Below, one piece after another: positions 5,563 through 6,706 of a DNA stretch of 6,706 nucleotides. Under the pieces are notes generated by a model. It did not search any database. It was given only the letters and a program-made list of their open reading frames with translations, and had not been told where the DNA came from. Source of the DNA: an uncultured bacterium (GTDB lineage Bacteria > Actinomycetota > Coriobacteriia > Coriobacteriales > Coriobacteriaceae); the NCBI GenBank assembly GCA_905215205.1, contig CAJMPK010000081.1, positions 1 through 6,706 of the forward strand, read 5' to 3'. Position numbers and translations under genes: made by a program. How positions within the stretch are numbered: position 1 is the first letter of the stretch; each line of letters begins with the position of its first letter.

Positions 5563-6706
5563 GTGGCCAAGACGGTATATTCCGATAACCAACAAAATGT
5601 CGATGCTCTGGCTGAGCGTCTGAGCGGACAAACGTCGCTTTCTGCCGAGCGGGCAAAGCTGGTTGCCTACGACCTGCTCTGCCGCAAGGCACTCAAAATC
5701 AAATCGAGCGCGCTGGCGCAGATTTTCCGCTCCGTCGATAAGGAATGTGGCACCAAGGCGATGCGCGATGAGCTTATCGCGGCAAATATCGTGACCAAGA
5801 TCGAGGGTAGCGGCATTAACGGGCGCCCGGCGTTCTATACCATCAATGCCGAGATCCGCGATGCCCAGGAGCAGCCTGCCGAGTCCGTCGAGGATTTTGT
5901 CGTCGAGGATTCCGCTGACGTGCCTGCTGTGGAAGAAGCTGCTCCGCGTGAGCATGTCGATACCGATGAGTTGCTCGATGAGAACGTCGTGCGTGCCTTT
6001 ACGGCCAAGGCAGGACGCGGCGGTTTTGGCGGGGGCGGCAAGCGCGATGCGCAGCGCCGCGCCCAGCAGGAGCGCTTCCGTCGCGCCGTTGCTCAAAAAG
6101 GTGAGATGGATGCCGAGGTTGTTGAGACCGAGGTTGCTGTCGAGTCGCAGAAGCCCGCGAAGGAGCAAAAGCCCGTGGAGGCCCAAGAGCCCAAGCGTCG
6201 TCGCGGTGCTCATTTTAAGGCTGCAGCGCAGGATGCCGCGCGTGAGGTTGAAGAGTCTTCTGAGGTTGCAGACGATGTTGAGGAGTCTGCCAAGAGGGCT
6301 CCGGGTTCGTGTCGTCCCGGCCGCGGTTTTGCGGGACGCGCGTATCCCGTAAGGCGTCAGGAGAAGAGCGAGCCGGCTTCGACCACTCAGGACGAGAAGG
6401 CCGTTGAGCCGGCGGCTCGCGAACAGAAGCCTGTTGAGCCGCAGCTTGAGGTTGATGCCGAGGCCAAGGGCCAGCAGCCTACTGATGAGCAGGCGGAGCA
6501 GGGCGCGTCGAGCAAGCCTCGCCGCCGTCGCCATCGTGGGGGCCGCAGTTCCCATGCCGAGACTGCAGCCGAGAAGACCACGCCGCAGGACGAGGATGCG
6601 AAGGTCGAGGTTTCTTCGGGGCAGCCTAAGCGCCAGCCGGCGAAGGAGAACAAGTCCGATCGTCCGCAGAAGCAGGCGCCTATGCCGAAGCGCGAGCGCA
6701 ATTCCC
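5563..6706 (+). CDS. Unidentified protein: winged-helix-like N-terminus plus long Arg/Gly and Glu/Ala-rich disordered tail (3' end outside window)
   Basis: The frame opens at GTG 5563, with AAAGGGG at 5552-5558, and has no stop in 381 codons. An in-frame ATG at 5539 lacks a ribosome site. Residues about 25-97 look like a winged-helix fold: helices around SAERAKLVAYDLL, ALAQIFRSV and KAMRDELIAANIV, then a hairpin-like KIEGSGINGRPAFYTIN. From about residue 100 the sequence is low complexity. Acidic Glu/Val/Ala/Pro stretches alternate with basic blocks: GRGGFGGGGKRDAQRR (151-166), KRRRGAHF (211-218), RPGRGFAGRAYPVRR (251-265) and PRRRRHRGGR (319-328). Basic RGG-like patches suggest nucleic-acid, perhaps RNA, binding. 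No enzymatic motif is visible, though a catalytic domain could follow beyond the window. Insertions of this style occur in RNase E/G, Rho and IF-2 of high-GC bacteria, but the N-terminus does not look like theirs to me. The coding frame is firm; the function is unknown. Confidence 0.8.
   Translation, partial: MAKTVYSDNQQNVDALAERLSGQTSLSAERAKLVAYDLLCRKALKIKSSALAQIFRSVDKECGTKAMRDELIAANIVTKIEGSGINGRPAFYTINAEIRDAQEQPAESVEDFVVEDSADVPAVEEAAPREHVDTDELLDENVVRAFTAKAGRGGFGGGGKRDAQRRAQQERFRRAVAQKGEMDAEVVETEVAVESQKPAKEQKPVEAQEPKRRRGAHFKAAAQDAAREVEESSEVADDVEESAKRAPGSCRPGRGFAGRAYPVRRQEKSEPASTTQDEKAVEPAAREQKPVEPQLEVDAEAKGQQPTDEQAEQGASSKPRRRRHRGGRSSHAETAAEKTTPQDEDAKVEVSSGQPKRQPAKENKSDRPQKQAPMPKRERNS

Noticed and set aside
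3331..6555. A 1074-codon open frame on the minus strand opposite cstA and the next gene
   Set aside because: It runs across two plus-strand terminators, a promoter and two well-supported genes. Its protein is full of Gly/Asp/Glu/His repeats typical of the antisense of a GC-rich, C-ending gene. The lack of stops follows from codon bias.

Overview
The window reads as a high-GC, Gram-positive-type chromosome segment. A member of the Coriobacteriia (Collinsella-like) is my best guess, based on GC-rich third positions, GTG/ATG starts with good Shine-Dalgarno sites, and a fused TsaB-RimI-TsaD protein. That placement is an inference from the sequence and general knowledge, not a database match. All credible genes lie on the + strand.

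Region 1 (1-2966) is a translation-fidelity operon. The tail of an unidentified gene (2-76) is followed 12 bp later by tsaE (89-595). tsaE overlaps by 14 bp a large gene (582-2966) encoding one polypeptide with three enzyme parts: TsaB, the S18 N-terminal acetyltransferase RimI, and TsaD. TsaE, TsaB and TsaD together form the tRNA t6A37 threonylcarbamoyl-transfer machinery. Only TsaC/Sua5, which makes the threonylcarbamoyl-AMP substrate, is absent from the window. An intrinsic terminator (3037-3062) closes the unit.

Region 2 (3063-3489) is the most interesting part. It is an AT-rich regulatory region with a sigma70-type promoter whose spacer holds a perfect 7+7 bp palindrome. The expected transcript starts with a long leader that encodes a 14-residue peptide, MFTHQLNIISVVII. 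Six of its last seven residues are Ile or Val. A chain of overlapping, mutually exclusive hairpins follows, ending in a 13-bp perfect terminator hairpin with a T tract, all before the cstA ribosome-binding site. This is the architecture of a ribosome-mediated transcription attenuator that senses branched-chain amino acids. Here it sits in front of a transporter gene, not an ilv/leu biosynthetic gene.

Region 3 (3490-5457) is a CstA-family (peptide/pyruvate transporter) gene with strongly C-ending codon usage, followed by its own terminator. If the attenuator model is right, shortage of charged Ile/Val tRNA would switch on CstA, which fits a role in importing peptides as an amino acid source.

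Region 4 (5458-6706) has a weak promoter with an inverted repeat near the expected start site. It then has a GTG-initiated reading frame that stays open to the window end: a predicted winged-helix N-terminal domain followed by a long disordered tail alternating Glu/Ala/Pro-rich and Arg/Gly-rich blocks. Its function is not recognised.
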